DNA of 64,000 nt from Lonicera japonica (lineage: Eukaryota > Streptophyta > Magnoliopsida > Dipsacales > Caprifoliaceae), in contig CM038471.1 of the NCBI GenBank assembly GCA_021464415.1, positions 74,812,851 to 74,876,850 of the forward strand, in the 5' to 3' direction. The translations under genes were made by a program, and so were the position numbers. Numbering within the stretch: position 1 is the first letter of the stretch; each line of letters opens with the position of its first letter. This document shows, piece after piece, positions 25,401 through 34,493 of this stretch. The notes below the pieces were generated by a model. It searched no databases. It had not been told where the DNA came from and saw nothing but the letters and a program-made list of their open reading frames with translations.

Positions 25401-27839
25401 AAAGGACATAATCTACCTAATGAAATACCAGTAACACCTAATAGTATATATATATATATATATAATATGAATTCCAACAGTCTCAACGCTTTCTGTTAAT
25501 GAATGATTTGATAGAAGTAAATTGAAGTTCTCTGAATTTGGTTCAGAGTGGAATAGCATGGCACCAAAAGTTATTCTGTGATGTCCACACAAACCGTGTA
25601 AAAGTAGCACTCCCTTTGTCTCAAACTAAGACTGCTACTTTCTTTTTTTTGGGAAATCTCATTCTCAAATTAAGATTCAAGCTTCCAATATAGGCTGTAA
25701 ATCAAAATGATATATCGAAATTAGCCTTTTATTATAATGGGTAACAACTGGGGTAACATCAACATTCTCTATCTATCACTCTTTCTCCATATCTTTTAAT
25801 GAAGGGTAACTATGGAAGTTCATAATATTTATTAAGATGTTGTAACAATCAACTAGTGACTCTTAATTTAAGACAGGAGTATCATTTCATAATCACATTG
25901 GGAGTTTAGGTTGGCATGGCTGCCTGAATCTTTTTACTCTAATATATTGTCTATAGGCAGGTATGGTCGAATTTGTAGGGCTGATAAAAGTTAATGTGGT
26001 GAGAGGCACAAACCTAGCTGTTCGAGATATGATGTCCAGTGATCCATATGTCATCCTCTCATTGGGTAGCCAAGTAAGCTCGTGTTTTCATTATCCATAT
26101 GCATAAATGAGAATCTAGCCATCTAGGATTAAAGATTCAAGGGCTTTTTTTTATTTTTATACTTTGCGCCATATTTTATATGAGAAATTAGACATACCCC
26201 CTGTTTCCATAATAGCTAGAGATTCCCCCCTGCATGCAGCGAAGTTAAAAAATTAGACATTGCCCCCATATTTACGTAATTCTTTGAGAGTCCCCCACAT
26301 GCAGGGGGGGACAAAGTCTAATGATAGCCAAAAGGGTGTAAGATCAATTTTTCATTAAGAACAGGGGGAAAGTTAAAAAGCCCAACATTCAAATGTGCAA
26401 GTGACAAAATTCTATGTAAATTTCTTGCAGTCGGTGAAGACGCGAGTAATAAAGAATAATCTGAACCCTGTCTGGAATGAACAGCTAATGCTATCAATAC
26501 CAGAAAGTGTTCCTCCTCTGAAGTTGGTAAGTCAATGCACATGAACATATCATCACTATTACATGGTAGAAGTCCTCATTCGCACTAACATATCTACTAG
26601 TAATTCTTTCAAAAGGTCCTTAGGCATACAAGTCCTTATTCATCTTTTTTCGATTGTGTAAGTCCTCTAAAGTATATAAAACATCTAGATAGAAAGAATA
26701 ATGCTGAAAATAAAGATTTTGTCATTTATGGCATTAGATTGGTTCAAGTAATTTATTCTAATTATGATATTGTTTTATTGTCTTTGGTCAAAACATACAC
26801 AGCTCGGGGACTTTATTAGCTGAGTCGTTTCTAATTATTTATTTCCTTTCCTATATTATTACCTTAGAGTTTATTTTGTGTCGTATTTATACCTACGCTG
26901 GGAGTATTTGTAATCACAACGATTATAATTTCATATTCTGAAACTCCCCTACTATAACTTCACTAAAAATCTAAACTCTTTAACAGTCTTCAAGCTAGAG
27001 GATTAAATAAAAAATTTCCAACTTGGAACATACCGCCAAAGACTGATGGTATGGCCTCCGTCCTCATATTAACATTTGAAACCAAACCGAATAATAGCAA
27101 CATTGAACATATCAAACTAGGCACTTGGAGATTATTGTAGTTAGATCGTGTAAAGCTTTGAGCAGTCAACACACTAAGTGCTCTTTCGAAGGAGAAAAAT
27201 AACATGGAGGTTGAGCCACATACACTTCTTCCCGATCCCTATCTGCAATAGCATTTTCATGTTTGTGTAAATGTCTAAAATCTCTTTTCTGCTATGTGGG
27301 CACATGGGTCGCTTCCATGCTTTTGACACATTCAATCACCTTCGAAAGGCATTTTTGGAAAATCCTTTTATTTCATTATCAACTATCAAGTATGTACAAA
27401 CATGCCATTGTTTATACCAATACTTTCGATCCTTGCATCATCATTGCGAATTCTTGATGTTTACAAGTTTCATGTTTGAGACCTTAAATCATACATACGT
27501 ATGCCTATTGAAGCCTCTTTAAAATGGTGTTTTCATTTTTTGGGGGTATTAAAGCTTGTGTATGACAAGGATACATTCACACACGACGATTTCATGGGAG
27601 AAGCAGAGATTGATATACAACCCCTCGTCTCAGCGGCCAAGGCCTCGGAGGATTGCAAGATGGAGGATGAGTCAATGCAGCTAGGAAAGTGGGTCGCTAG
27701 CAAAGAGAACACCCTCATTAAAGATGGCATCATAAACCTTATAGACGGGAAGGTTAAGCAAGAGATTTTTCTCAAACTACAAAATGTTGAAAGGGGAGTC
27801 TTACATATCGAGCTTGAATGTCTTCCTCTCACTCAATAG
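16423..27839 (+). CDS. AGD11: ArfGAP with C2 domain, AGD11-like, 9 exons
   Basis: Exons: 16423-16465, 18380-18463, 21197-21281, 22504-22579, 24376-24539, 24927-25167, 25957-26073, 26431-26526, 27555-27839. The joined frame is 1191 nt, 396 residues, close to the family's usual size. The start is set by [10 protein letters not shown] followed across the junction by [12 protein letters not shown], the N-terminal pattern of AGD11 rather than of AGD12/ZAC. The ArfGAP zinc finger is C60-x2-C63-x16-C80-x2-C83, and R88 in GVHRSLG fits the arginine finger that speeds GTP hydrolysis on Arf. The C2 domain covers about residues 235-360, with calcium-ligand candidates D255, D260, D306, D308 and D314. The protein should act on small Arf GTPases at membranes, bound through C2 and phospholipid. 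No frame break was seen, although intron 2 holds a 2.4 kb LINE. Confidence 0.92.
17461..17647. mobile_element. Small TIR MITE in intron 1 of the AGD11-like gene
   Basis: The left end AGTGCTTGTTTGGTTAAAG and the right end AACTTGAACCAAACGACCACT are inverted partners. The GTTTGGTT core is common in plant Harbinger-like and hAT-like MITEs. No clean target duplication was found, so the superfamily is left open. Confidence 0.55.
17733..17903. mobile_element. Foldback MITE with compound ends, intron 1 of the AGD11-like gene
   Basis: The left end AACATGTGTGCTAAGGGCAC and the right end GTGCCCTTAGAGCACACGTT are inverted partners about 170 bp apart. Each end is also partly self-complementary (ACATGTG with CACATGT). 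The interior is AT-rich and non-coding. Confidence 0.55.
18101..18294 (-). mobile_element. tRNA-derived SINE in intron 1 of the AGD11-like gene
   Basis: Read on the minus strand it starts with GGGTTGCCACAGCGGTAAGG (A-box-like), then GGTTTGATTCC (B-box-like), and ends in an A-rich tail. The flanks AAGCTCCAGTCTT (18088-18100) and AAGCTCCGGTCTT (18295-18307) form a 13-bp target duplication with one mismatch. It ends about 85 bases before exon 2, in antisense to the host gene. Confidence 0.8.
18690..21095 (+). mobile_element. 5'-truncated L1-type LINE with long open RT frame, intron 2 of the AGD11-like gene
   Basis: An uninterrupted frame of 744 codons (18602-20836) covers most of the reverse transcriptase, with motif-like stretches [23 protein letters not shown] and the catalytic FADD at codons 209-212. 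It continues through the zf-RVT cysteine/histidine region ([18 protein letters not shown]) to the [10 protein letters not shown] tail. LINE sequence starts at LKDFRPISL, about codon 32; the first 31 codons are host intron DNA, so the ATG at 18602 is not native. The endonuclease is missing. The 3' end is a short A tail near 21090. It is in sense with the host gene. The open frame suggests a fairly recent insertion. Confidence 0.88.
22115..22312 (-). mobile_element. LINE 3' non-coding end, antisense in intron 3 of the AGD11-like gene
   Basis: Read on the minus strand it has TAGTCCACCACGTCTG-like text, then TTTTTTATCAATAAAAGC and TTTGTTTCTGAGAAAAAA. This matches the style of the LINE 3' ends at 21050, 49310 and 52010. 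No coding part remains. Confidence 0.6.
23285..23800 (+). mobile_element. Decayed LINE RT fragment, intron 4 of the AGD11-like gene
   Basis: A broken plus-strand reading keeps [20 protein letters not shown] followed by [18 protein letters not shown], a worn copy of the RT stretch seen intact at 18900-19010 ([20 protein letters not shown]). Several stops interrupt it. It lies in sense with the host gene. Confidence 0.65.
24571..24865. mobile_element. Foldback MITE, GGGC-ACTTTGCCCC family, copy 2
   Basis: The left end GGGGCTTTTCTGACTTTGCC and the right end GGGGACAAAGTAAAAAATGC are inverted partners. The interior is itself a second inverted set (ATTACGTAAAAACAGG against CCCTCTATGTAATTC) with a run of about 15 C. 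It sits in intron 5, starting about 30 bases after the donor of exon 5. Confidence 0.7.
25607..25879. mobile_element. Stowaway-like MITE, intron 6 of the AGD11-like gene
   Basis: The left end ACTCCCTTTGTCTCAAACTA and the right end TAATTTAAGACAGGAGT are imperfect inverted partners, each bordered by TA. This is the usual Stowaway pattern. It ends about 75 bases before exon 7. Confidence 0.65.
26141..26383. mobile_element. Foldback MITE, GGGC-ACTTTGCCCC family, copy 3
   Basis: The left end GGGCTTTTTTTTATTTTTAT and the right end GGGGGAAAGTTAAAAAGCCC are inverted partners. The middle repeats CCCCCCTGCATGCAG against CCCCCACATGCAGGGGGG. It lies in intron 7, ending about 47 bases before the acceptor of exon 8. 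It is the third copy of the family in this window. Confidence 0.68.
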
Positions 27840-28692
27840 CGCCCCCCCTTCCTCTCCCTACCGCTACACTAAGCCCTTATGTGATCGATGTCAAGTGTAG
27901 TTGTTTAACAATTATATGGCCACGTCAAGTTGTTTAGAGTTAATTGTGTGATACTCTTGTTCTATTGCCATGGCGGTGGTTGCTATGCCAGAAAATGGGG
28001 AAGTTATAAGGTGTTAGGGGTGTAAATGGATATTTGAAAATCTGAATTTGTTCCGTATTAAAGAATCCGAATTTTGTGAATATTTATATGCATGGATATT
28101 TGAAAAAGAGGATTTGAATAATGTTATAAAATATCCAATGAAACAGATAAAGATATGGATAATGATAGCATTCGACAGCATTTGACAAGGATAATCCGTA
28201 ATCTATCCAAGGTGGATTATTCATATTTGTAGATATTGATTTTATTAGATATCCGTATCCGCTCTAAATTAATATAATATATGTATATATATATATATAT
28301 ATATATGCATCAGCGGGACCAACAACCTGGGTGCATGATTTTGGTACATGGTAAAATGTTGGTACATGGTTTTCAAAACAGGGCAGAGTTTTTCCAATGT
28401 AAAGGAGGAGGTTGGGGATTATTAATTATATGGAATAGCAATAAATGTTAATAACCAATATGTGTGATTAATTTAAACATGGAAAGAAATCAAATTGTTT
28501 CGCATTGATACGACCTTACAATATGTTAATAGCCAGTTCATTTCATATATTTCAGTTTTTGTATGAAATTTAAATCAAAAGCCTCAAATCAATTTGCCTT
28601 AAAACATTGAGGCAAGATATATAGTCAGCTAAAGTATAAAGGAACAGCAGACAAAGTCACAAAGATATGCATCAATCGACCATTTAAAATAA
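27840..28692. other. 3' flank of the AGD11-like gene
   Basis: This covers the presumed 3' UTR and AT-rich intergenic DNA. Near 28020-28260 there are scattered GGATATTTGAAAA and TATCCG words that may be a worn copy of the TATCCG-rich family. A TA microsatellite lies near 28274-28308. No gene is seen. Confidence 0.4.
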
Positions 28693-29744
28693 GGGCAAAT
28701 TGCACTTTACTCCCTTGAACTATTGCCTTAGTTGCGCATTGCCGTACAAACTATTAATTTCACCAATTTTTACCACCAACTAATGATTTTGTTGCACTTC
28801 GCCTCAAATCACTAATAGAATTAGAAAACTGATGGAAATAAAGGTCAAAATTGGAAATTGACATAACATAAACATCATTTTTTCTCCAGCCACCCTCTCC
28901 GGCAACTCACTTCTCTCCAGCAACATAAATTGACTTTTTCAGCTTTGGTTTGCTGATTTTATGGTCTCAGGTAACAAAGGCAAATTGGAAGGGCAAGAAT
29001 TGCATAGAGAAGTTCACACCACTCTTTCTATCTATGGAAGACCTTCTTCTTTATCTATTTTTATTGATTTTACATTTTGGGGTTTTCAAAAGGTTCACCG
29101 GTGGTGATGGTGGTACAACGCCGATGCGATGGCATTAGCGAATTGAGGAAGACTGATGGAGATTTGATAATGGTGGCGGTCGCAAGTGAAAACAGAGGCA
29201 TGGTGATGGCGCAGCTTGTAACACACTCTCCCTCCCTCTCTCTAAAACGTTTTATTGAGCAATCCATCACCTCATTCCTTCTCTCATCACTTGGTCACCA
29301 CCACTGTGCCGCGCAATCTCATCTGTCACTCACCATCACCAAGGCTCATCACAGTGCCTCGTGGTAAAAGAAAAATGGGTATAATTCTTTTCGTTTTTAG
29401 TGATGGGTATACAAAAAATACATATGGGCACATATATATATATATATTAATTGTTTACAGTCTACATTTATATCTATATGAGTGGGGCTAGGTGTATGTA
29501 TATATGTATTGGTGATGTCGAATAACAAGTGGAGAGAAATGAATCGCTAGAGAGAAAAGGATGTTTATGTTATGTCAATTTCTAATTTTGCCCTTTATTT
29601 CCGTCAGTTTTCTAATTCCGTTAGTGATTTGAGGTGAAGTGCAACAAAATCATTAGTTGGTGGTAAAAATTGGTGAAATTAATAGTTCATGAGGCAAAGT
29701 ACAACCAAGGCAATAGTTCAAGGGGGTAAAGTGTAATTTGCCCC
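28693..29744. mobile_element. Mutator-like element with about 184-bp terminal inverted repeats
   Basis: The left end GGGCAAATTGCACTTTAC and the right end (inverted) GGGGCAAATTACACTTTACC begin a long, well conserved terminal inverted repeat that runs to the shared word ATTGACATAACATAAACATC. A perfect 9-bp target duplication TTAAAATAA flanks it (28684-28692 and 29745-29753), which is the Mutator signature. The 690-bp interior contains no transposase. It is less AT-rich than its surroundings and gene-like around 28970-29250, so this may be a Pack-MULE carrying host gene pieces. Confidence 0.85.
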
Positions 29745-29796
29745 TTAAAATAATGTACTTTGTGTTCGAATGCTCAGAAACAAGGCAAGATTTATT

Positions 29797-30096
29797 AGAG
29801 TGTCCTTGGTTATGTAATTTTAGAATTTTATTAAAATTGTAATCTTATAGAATTACAAATCTTAGTATTACAATACCATATAATTACAATATTATTGTTT
29901 GGACTATTTGTAATTTTCTCTCATAGTTCTAAATTAGTTTAATTTGTTTGACTAATTTAGAATTTATTTAAAATTTCAAAGAGATAATGGGTTAAAAAAT
30001 CATGACCTTTTTTAGTTCATTCAAATAATATAATTCTAAAATTATGTTCCGATTTTAATTATATGGCATGAAATTGAGATTGCCAAACACACTCTA
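29797..30096. mobile_element. Small TIR MITE in intergenic DNA
   Basis: The left end AGAGTGTCCTTGGTTATG and the right end GATTGCCAAACACACTCT are inverted partners. Between them the sequence is AT-rich and rich in AATTTTAGAATTT words. A TTA-like target pair is possible but not clear. Confidence 0.5.
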
Positions 30097-31232
30097 AAAA
30101 AATTGCGACACAAAATGCAAGTTAATTCTATGCACGTTTCTCTCTAGTACAATTGCTATCTATTGTTACCACTGGGACAATAATCCTTTTGATTAAGATC
30201 GCATGTTGCTTTAGCTTAATAAAAACGATAAAATTGTAATTATCACCAACAGTATTTGAAATTAAATTAATTGAATTCATACTTAAGTTTTTTTTTTCTT
30301 TGATGAAAAACAGAAATGAAATCAACCCGAAAAAGCAAAAAGAGAGAAAAAATGAGGAGGGGACACCCTTCGATATATGTATAAAAAATCAAGATCCAAT
30401 TTGATATATGTATAAAAAATAAAGAAAAAATTATGAAAAATTAAATAAAACGATTTTTAACGTGTTTGTATCTTATAGGTTATTTCAAATTTTACCCGAG
30501 TTCTCAAAGGTATCATTGAAACCCATTTTGTCCGGACTTCAATTTTGTGTAAAAATTGGTGGATACAAAGAATTTACACAACAATTTTTACACAACCACT
30601 AGAGATGCCTAAGATACTTGGATACATAAGATTTATGTAAAAGAGTGATGTAAAATGCACACCTTTCTTGCACTGCCATATCAACTTTCTCTCTCTTCAA
30701 CGTTTTTTATAAAACTTTAAAATGCAATAACTTTTAATCTAAAATATGGATTTAATAAAAATTATATATTTGAAATCTACTCGGCAAGACCTCTAAAATA
30801 AGATCAATTGTGATTATAAAATTATTTATAAAAAGAAATAATTATGAAAAATTACATAAAATGACATATAACATGTGTCACTATCTTATGGGTTCTTTCA
30901 AATTATTACGCAAAAATTTACAAAGGTGAAATTGTAGCATATCTTTGTTTGTTTAAAAGTATATTGACACATAGGATTTACAATTTTTTTTTACACTACG
31001 TTTGGAGATGCTCTTACATCAGTATCTCAAAAATACCTCAAAACCAAAATGAAAAGCAAACTAAGCATATTAGATACACGTGTATAAAGGCCACCAAAAT
31101 ACTGTATCCCCCACCACAAACAGATTTTTTGTTGCCCTAAAAAAATTATAGCCCTAAAAATAAAAATTTGAAAAAAAGTTCTATCACAAACTAAACAGTT
31201 TAAGTGCACCCAATGCCCAACTTCCTTTTAGC
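30097..31232. other. AT-rich intergenic DNA with a diverged internal duplication
   Basis: No coding frame is supported. The word GATATATGTATAAAAAAT occurs twice near 30370 and 30402. The stretch at about 30428-30510 resembles 30840-30930 (ATTATGAAAAATTA, then TTTCAAATT), an old direct duplication. The end near 31000 has GGAGATGCTCTTA, a word often found at the ends of plant MITEs. Confidence 0.4.
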
Positions 31233-32562
31233 AAAAATCAGTCTCCCAATTTTTAGGAAGGCTACGAGGATAGATCTTATGATCATTTAGTGAATTGGGA
31301 GTTGGTCTTTAAAACCAAGGAGAAATAGGGGCTAGGTATTGGTAACATTGCTAAGAAAAATAAGGCTTTGTTATGAAAATGGCTTTGGATATTTCCCATT
31401 AAGCAAAATTCATTGTGGTGCTTAGTAATTAGAAGCAAATACAGAATTCATGAGAACGAGTAGGATACAAATATGGTTACTAATGGCACTTATATGAATC
31501 CCTGAAAGGCTATTTCTAATGGCATTGATAAATTTAAATCATTTATTCAACTTAAGGTGGATATGGGCAATTCTATTAGGTTTTGGGAAGATATGTGGGC
31601 TGGGGATTCCACTTTTGCATCTTTCTATCCTCGGCATTATAGGATTTCACGTAATACAAATACTTTGATAGCATCAATCATTAGTTAGACTCGTTTGATT
31701 CATTCTCATGGGATTTAGAATTTCGTAGAAATTTAAATGAAAAGGAAATTGGGAAATTTTTGGATTTATTAGAATTGGTTTCTCGTTCTTATGTTTCTAG
31801 ATTCAAAAAGAGACCGGATATTGGGTAGGGGAAAAATCGGGGATATTCTCTTGTAAATCATTCTTTTTGTTGCTCATTAACTAACCATCGGACCCTATTT
31901 TTGTGCCACACAAATTTTTATGGAATGTTGGTATTCCTTCGAAGGTGAAAGTTTTTGCTTGGTTGCCTTCTTGGAAAAGAGTCAACAACAATTCTGATTT
32001 AATTCAAAAACGAAGGCCTAATTTAGCTATTTCTCCTTCTTGGTGTATTCTTGGCAAAAATGGAGGAGAAAACTTGATCACATGTTAATACATTGCAGCA
32101 GTGCAACTTTACCAACTATATGTGAAATAAAGTGGGGAAGGAATTTGAAATGGTTGGCTATGCCTAGCTTTTGGCATGATTTACTGAGTATGGAATGGAA
32201 GTTTAGAGAGAAAAAAAAGAAATCAAAACTGCTGTGGAGATATTGCTGCTTGGCAGGAAAGAAATGCAAGGATATTCGAAGATATATATTTTGAAGAAGT
32301 TGAATTTTGGATTAAAATCAAACAATTAGCCTCACTTTGGGCTAGCTATTCGAACCTGTTGAGATTCTTATCAATTTTAAACCTTGTGAGAAATAGGGTG
32401 CATCTATCCAGTAGTGGAGTTGGATGTGGCTTTGTCATTACACTGTTTTATGTTTTTTTTTGTAATATTTGTGTTTTGCTATAATGTATTCTATAATTAT
32501 GTCTTGAGGGGCTTTGGTGGACTGCTTATCTGCTAAGGATGTAATCTTCCTTGTAACGCTTA

Positions 32563-34011
32563 AGGGGGTGTATTCAATTCAGATTTTAACTAATTTTTTA
32601 AAATCCGTGGGTTTTATTAAGTCATGTTAAGTCCATGGATTATTTTAAATCCTTATAGAACCTAACATATTTTAATGCATGGATTCTTTTAGATTTATGT
32701 AGATTTTAATAAGTTGGTGGATTTTTGCAGATTGTAATAAGTCCATCAAAAAAATAAAAAATAAAAAGACAAACAATAAAATAAATTAACTACGAATTTA
32801 AAGTAACATTATCAAAAATGTAAAGATAATTAACAAAATATATTATAAAAATTCATACTACTCTATTCAAACATCATTACCATTATCATAACCCTCTTTA
32901 TTCTCATTGTTGTCCTTGTGATTTACATTCTCATTATTTTATGGCCATCTATTTACTAAAAAAATTCAAGGTGACAAATTTTTATGATTTTTTATAATAA
33001 TTAATTAAATTTTACACTTGATACTATATTTTCTTTATACGTTATTTTTTTTATTTCATACTAATTATTTAATTCTTAGCATATACGTATTCATTAATGG
33101 ACTTAATGACATTTGTCAAGCACTACAGTAACATGCAATGCACGTGCATAAAAGTTAGTTATAATAAAAAATCAAAGGATAAATAATAATAAAAATTTAA
33201 TTATAACTTTAAAGTAATAAGCAAATTATAAATCCGCTATAAACAGTTTGGATCGAGTCTAAAAATCTAATGGATTGGATTTTTTTACCATTTCTATTCG
33301 ATTTTTATTTTTTTTCTAAAATTATTCATAAAATGGGAGAAAAAATAAAAGGGGCAACATCTCTATAGTTTCAGAAGAATATGACTAATTGGATAATTAA
33401 AATTTTGAAAGTAGTCGTATCTAAATTAAAAGAAAAATGATTTATTAGATAAAATGAATGAATTAGAGGGATTTAAATAGATTATAGAGACGAAGAAAAA
33501 ATAATACATATAATTTAGGAAAAGAAAAGGTTTTAGATATAGAGAATGAAGTGGAAGGATTTAATAGATTATATAGACAAGAATAAATAATACTTAAAGT
33601 TGGGAGAAAGATGAAAAAGAAATTCGTGTGAAATCTTTCACTTGAAGAGAAGATTTGTTGGTGGATTTGTTATTCATAAAAACACTCCCAAATCCATTAA
33701 AATCTATCAACTTATAAAATCCTTCAAAGTTTATTGAGTTTTGAATAGCATAAGATTTTAAAAGACTATTTTTAATCATAATTGAATACCACAAGATTTT
33801 AAAAGACTTTTAAAAATCCTAATTGAATAATATAAGATTTCAAAAGACTTTTAAAAATCCTAATTGAATAATATAAGATTTCAAAAGACTTTTAAAAATC
33901 CTAATTGAATAATATAAGATTTTAAAAGACTTTTTAAAATCCCAATTGAATACTCATAGACTTTCAAAATTCAAAAAAATCCTATAAAATCTAAATTGAA
34001 TACACCCCCCC
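32563..34011. mobile_element. 1.45 kb non-autonomous TIR element nested in the LINE tail
   Basis: The ends are AGGGGGTGTATTCAATT and its inverted partner AATTGAATACACCCCCCC, with TTA on both sides (32560-32562 and 34012-34014), which would fit a PIF/Harbinger-like element. The ends differ by one base, so the exact border is approximate. The interior is very AT-rich with no transposase frame. Near the right end it holds 41-bp tandem repeats. Confidence 0.7.
33778..33955. repeat. 41-bp tandem repeat, about four units
   Basis: The unit contains AAGATTTCAAAAGACTTTT then AAAAATCCTAATTGAATAAT. Two middle units are identical and the outer ones differ at a few bases. It lies in the right subterminal part of the TIR element. 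Subterminal repeats of this kind are typical transposase-binding areas; that role here is inferred. Confidence 0.8.
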
Positions 34012-34493
34012 TTAGATTAGTTTTTAATAAAAGTGTTTTGTTTATGATAAAAAAAATCAGTCTCTCAATAAATTTTACACCAAGTACTGCTTTTGTTGTA
34101 GCTTATGTGCTTCCAAGATTCAAAAAATCGAATTCCATACAAAGTTTTAGCTTTTTGCAAAGAATTTGAATGAATTTACCAATCTAGTATTCCTACAAAC
34201 CAAAAACTCCCAAACAAGCACGAAAAGCAATCTCCAAATAACTATTCCCTCTTGTTCTAGTCCCCTCAGTATAGACAGGATATATTTATCATCACCGTGC
34301 GAAATTTCAATTGAACTCCCAAATTCTCCCCAAAACAATCATTTTCTTAATAAGAACGATTAAACAAGACTTCGCAAACCCTATCAAACCCTAACCTTAA
34401 CCATATAGTTAATTTTCCAAACTCACCAACAAAAGTTCACCAAAAACCATAAATCAAGAAACAAATACGGGGAGAATCGAAGTTCAATCGTAC

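Larger units (their letters stand above)
31251..34051 (+). mobile_element. 5'-truncated L1-type LINE interrupted by a TIR element
   Basis: Broken plus-strand frames keep LGIGNIAKKNKALL, SIRFWEDMWAGDSTF, FLWNVGIPSKVKVFAWLPSW and a worn zf-RVT region. An 18-bp target duplication AAAAATCAGTCTCYCAAT flanks it (31233-31250 and 34052-34069; one mismatch). The 3' tail is split by the element at 32563-34011. Many stops show it is dead. The endonuclease and RT core are absent. Confidence 0.85.

Noticed and set aside
29077..29367. 96-codon frame and its antisense partner
   Set aside because: They lie inside the Mutator-like element without any recognisable domain. They are mentioned as cargo but not called as genes.
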